Position numbers and translations under genes: made by a program. Shown here one piece after another: positions 61,840-64,000 of a stretch of 64,000 nt of DNA (the first letter of the stretch is position 1; every line of letters starts with the position of its first letter). The notes under the pieces were generated by a model. The model saw only the letters and a list, made by a program, of their open reading frames with translations. It was not told where the DNA came from and did not search any database. Source of the stretch: Daejeonella rubra (lineage in GTDB: Bacteria; Bacteroidota; Bacteroidia; Sphingobacteriales; Sphingobacteriaceae); NCBI RefSeq assembly GCF_900103545.1, contig NZ_FNHH01000004.1:124001-188000 (forward strand), read 5' to 3'.

Positions 61840-64000
61840 CTTTCTTATCTCCGCTCCCGCCTGCTTCTCGAAATTAAGAATTAATTTTTGCATGAGGGCC
61901 TCAATTTGTTTATCTGTCAGGGTTTTTTCCTCATCCTGAATCAGAAAACTAAGAGCATAAGATTTTTTACCTTCCGGAAGCTTATCCCCTACGTAAACAT
62001 CAAACACATTTACTTCCTTCAAAAGACTCTTATCAGTTTTTTGGGCTATCTGTTTAAGTTGTTCGAATGTGACATCTTTATTGAGCAACATCGACAGATC
62101 CCGTCTAACGGATGGAAACTTTGAAACCTCGGTATAGCTGATCTTGTTATTTCTTACTGACCTGATGATCAGATCCCAATCAAAATCGGCATAAAATACA
62201 TCTGAGCTAATATCCAGTTTCTTCAATGATCCTTTTGAAACAGTACCAAAATCAACCAGAACTTTTTCACCTTTGCGGTAACTGATGCCTGAAGAAAGAT
62301 CCGGATTTATTGTTTCAACAGAGCTTAAACCCTTAATATTTAGCCTGGTAATGATCAGATCAACGGCAGACTTTAAATTATAAAAACCTGCATCACTTGA
62401 TTTTGAATTCCAGTTCTCAGCATGTCTGGCACCGGTAATAAATACAGAAAGGCGCTGATTTTCCTTGTAGTTTTCATTTTCAAGGCTATAGACCTTACCA
62501 AACTCATATAACTTAAGGTCTGGATTCCGGCGGTTCTGATTGTATGAAATGGCCTCCAATCCTGAGAATAACAGATTCTGGCGCATTACATCCAGATCAC
62601 TACTCAGGGGATTAAGGATCTTAACCGCTAAATCAGGCTGTGATGAATAGCTGATCTTTGTTAATGAATTACTCAGAATCTCAAAAAAGCCGTTTCCTGT
62701 AAGCAGATCTGCAGTCTGATTTTGAAGTACTTCTTTATCCGGCTTGTGGGTATGATTCAGGGATGCACGTATCTGAGTGGGAATCTCAATATTATCATAT
62801 CCATGGATTCTCAAAACCTCTTCAATGATATCAACTTCCCGGGTAACATCAACTTTATAAGCAGGAACTTCAAGCTTCATGCCCTCCTGATCTTGCGATA
62901 CTATTTTTATACCCAGTCCGCTTAGAGTAGAATGTATCTCTTCTGCTGAAATTTCCTTTCCGATCAAACGAGTTATATTACTAAATGTGATGTTCACATC
63001 AAATGGTTTAGCCGGTGATGGGTAAATATCAGATATATCAGATGAAATATGGCCACCGGCAAGCTCCTGAATAAGTAATGCTGCGCGCTTCAATGCAATA
63101 ACAGTCATTTCGGGATCAGTACCACGCTCAAATCTGAATGAAGCATCTGTTTTTAATCCATGGCGCTTGGAAGTCTTACGTACTGATACCGCATCAAACC
63201 AGGCACTCTCTAAAAATATTTTACTTGTTGATTGCTTAACACCAGATGAAATCCCACCAAAAACACCCGCTATACACATCGGCTCATTAGCATTACAGAT
63301 CATCAGATCATCAGAAGATAATTTGCGTTCTGCATCATCCAGCGTATGGAAAATCGTGCCTTCCTCACATTTTTTAACGATCACTTTCTGTCCTGAAATA
63401 GCATCTGCATCGAATGCATGTAAGGGCTGACCAAGTTCATGAAGCACGAAATTAGTCACGTCAACTACATTATTAATAGGTCTGATACCTATAACATTTA
63501 GTTTATCTTTCAGCCATTCAGGCGACTCACTTATAGATATACCACTTATGCTGAGTGAAGAGTATCTGCGACAAGCATCCACGTCTTCCAACACAACAGG
63601 AATATTTAGTTCCTGATTCTGAACTTTAAAAGCAGAAATATCGGGCATAGTTATCTGCAATTTCAGATAAGCAGCCAAATCACGGGCAACTCCCAAATGA
63701 GAAGCTGCATCGGCACGGTTTGGTGTCAAACCGATCTCAAAAACATAATCATCTTCCAGTTTAAAGTAGGTACTTGCCGGAGAACCTATCGTTGCATCTG
63801 CATCTAATTCTATTATTCCGGCATGATCATGGCCTAAACCTATCTCATCTTCAGCACAGATCATTCCTTCTGAAACTTCTCCTCTGATCTTTGATTTAGA
63901 AATTTTGAAAGGTTCTCCTGTTGTTGGATATATCGTAGTATTTACTGTAGCGACAACTACTTTCTGTCCTGCAGCCACATTATTAGCACCGCAAACTATC
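61837..64000 (-). CDS. pheT: Phenylalanine-tRNA ligase beta subunit, 5' end outside
   Basis: The frame is open to the right edge, so the first part (about 80 residues) of this roughly 800-residue subunit is missing. The visible part starts in the EMAP/tRNA-binding domain (VCGANNVAAGQKVVVATV) and continues with B3/4, B5 and the C-terminal FDX-ACB anticodon-binding domain (KFPSVRRDLSMLLNKDVTFEQL). With PheS it charges tRNA-Phe. The GTG seen at 63978 is inside the frame and is not the start. Confidence 0.95.
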   Translation of the reverse strand, partial: IVCGANNVAAGQKVVVATVNTTIYPTTGEPFKISKSKIRGEVSEGMICAEDEIGLGHDHAGIIELDADATIGSPASTYFKLEDDYVFEIGLTPNRADAASHLGVARDLAAYLKLQITMPDISAFKVQNQELNIPVVLEDVDACRRYSSLSISGISISESPEWLKDKLNVIGIRPINNVVDVTNFVLHELGQPLHAFDADAISGQKVIVKKCEEGTIFHTLDDAERKLSSDDLMICNANEPMCIAGVFGGISSGVKQSTSKIFLESAWFDAVSVRKTSKRHGLKTDASFRFERGTDPEMTVIALKRAALLIQELAGGHISSDISDIYPSPAKPFDVNITFSNITRLIGKEISAEEIHSTLSGLGIKIVSQDQEGMKLEVPAYKVDVTREVDIIEEVLRIHGYDNIEIPTQIRASLNHTHKPDKEVLQNQTADLLTGNGFFEILSNSLTKISYSSQPDLAVKILNPLSSDLDVMRQNLLFSGLEAISYNQNRRNPDLKLYEFGKVYSLENENYKENQRLSVFITGARHAENWNSKSSDAGFYNLKSAVDLIITRLNIKGLSSVETINPDLSSGISYRKGEKVLVDFGTVSKGSLKKLDISSDVFYADFDWDLIIRSVRNNKISYTEVSKFPSVRRDLSMLLNKDVTFEQLKQIAQKTDKSLLKEVNVFDVYVGDKLPEGKKSYALSFLIQDEEKTLTDKQIEALMQKLILNFEKQAGAEIRK

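Noticed and set aside
63976..63978. GTG as the pheT start
   Set aside because: The frame continues upstream to the edge with conserved PheT sequence, so the gene is cut by the window.

Overview
The window is a piece of a Bacteroidota chromosome, most likely from the Sphingobacteriales (Pedobacter or Mucilaginibacter relatives). The clues are AT-rich DNA, upstream elements that fit the Bacteroidota -7 consensus TAnnTTTG, weak Shine-Dalgarno sequences, a TonB-dependent receptor with an N-terminal carboxypeptidase-regulatory-like domain, a DUF3467 gene beside rpoC, and the gene order rpsU-xerC-hpf-tRNAs-tuf. I see no transposase, phage gene or CRISPR array. Nearly everything is core or lineage-typical chromosome. 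The genus is an inference.

Layout. 1-10.4 kb holds a truncated class-III aminotransferase, a RhlE-type helicase, an SGNH hydrolase, a two-domain GT4 protein facing a GH130 enzyme, a DUF58 protein and a DPP-IV-like peptidase. 10.4-20 kb has thioredoxin and dnaE, an OMP-like lipoprotein, mdh, a retropepsin-like protein, a secreted unknown and gyrB. 20-29.4 kb has an OmpH/Skp-like lipoprotein, a nucleoside deaminase, a phosphoesterase, an Hsp15-like protein, dapD, a second GT4, and a run of tRNA-maturation genes (TsaC-like, CCA-adding-type, MiaA), then an ion channel and the DUF3467 gene. 29.4-44.6 kb is the information-processing superoperon on the minus strand. Read in transcription order it is rpsU, xerC, hpf, tRNA-Thr(TGT), tRNA-Tyr, tRNA-Gly, tRNA-Thr(GGT), tuf, tRNA-Trp, secE, nusG, rplK, rplA, rplJ, rplL, rpoB, rpoC. 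44.7-64 kb has a hybrid histidine kinase, acyl-CoA dehydrogenase, apt, a helix-hairpin-helix protein, a fused OlsF-like acyltransferase, a transglutaminase-like protein, a beta-helix lipoprotein with a TonB receptor, an orphan ars-type pair, an Mpo1-like protein, rny, a 6S RNA candidate, zapA, a coiled-coil gene and the truncated pheT.

The most interesting signals lie between genes. (1) Five intergenic arrays are built from 7-bp (one 8-bp) units in two blocks of opposite polarity, each placed exactly at the 3' end of rpoB, nusG, tRNA-Tyr, rny or pheT. (2) A roughly 180-nt structured RNA between zapA and rny has the closed-hairpin shape and terminator of 6S RNA. (3) TTAACAT/TTAATGT repeats with an 11-bp pitch, resembling Pho boxes, lie before the TonB receptor, the beta-helix lipoprotein and the transglutaminase-like gene, next to an aminolipid-synthesis gene. 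(4) ArsR-type operators precede an arsenate-reductase unit that has no local regulator or efflux gene, and whose arsC lacks a normal start codon. No obviously new multi-gene enzymatic system is visible.
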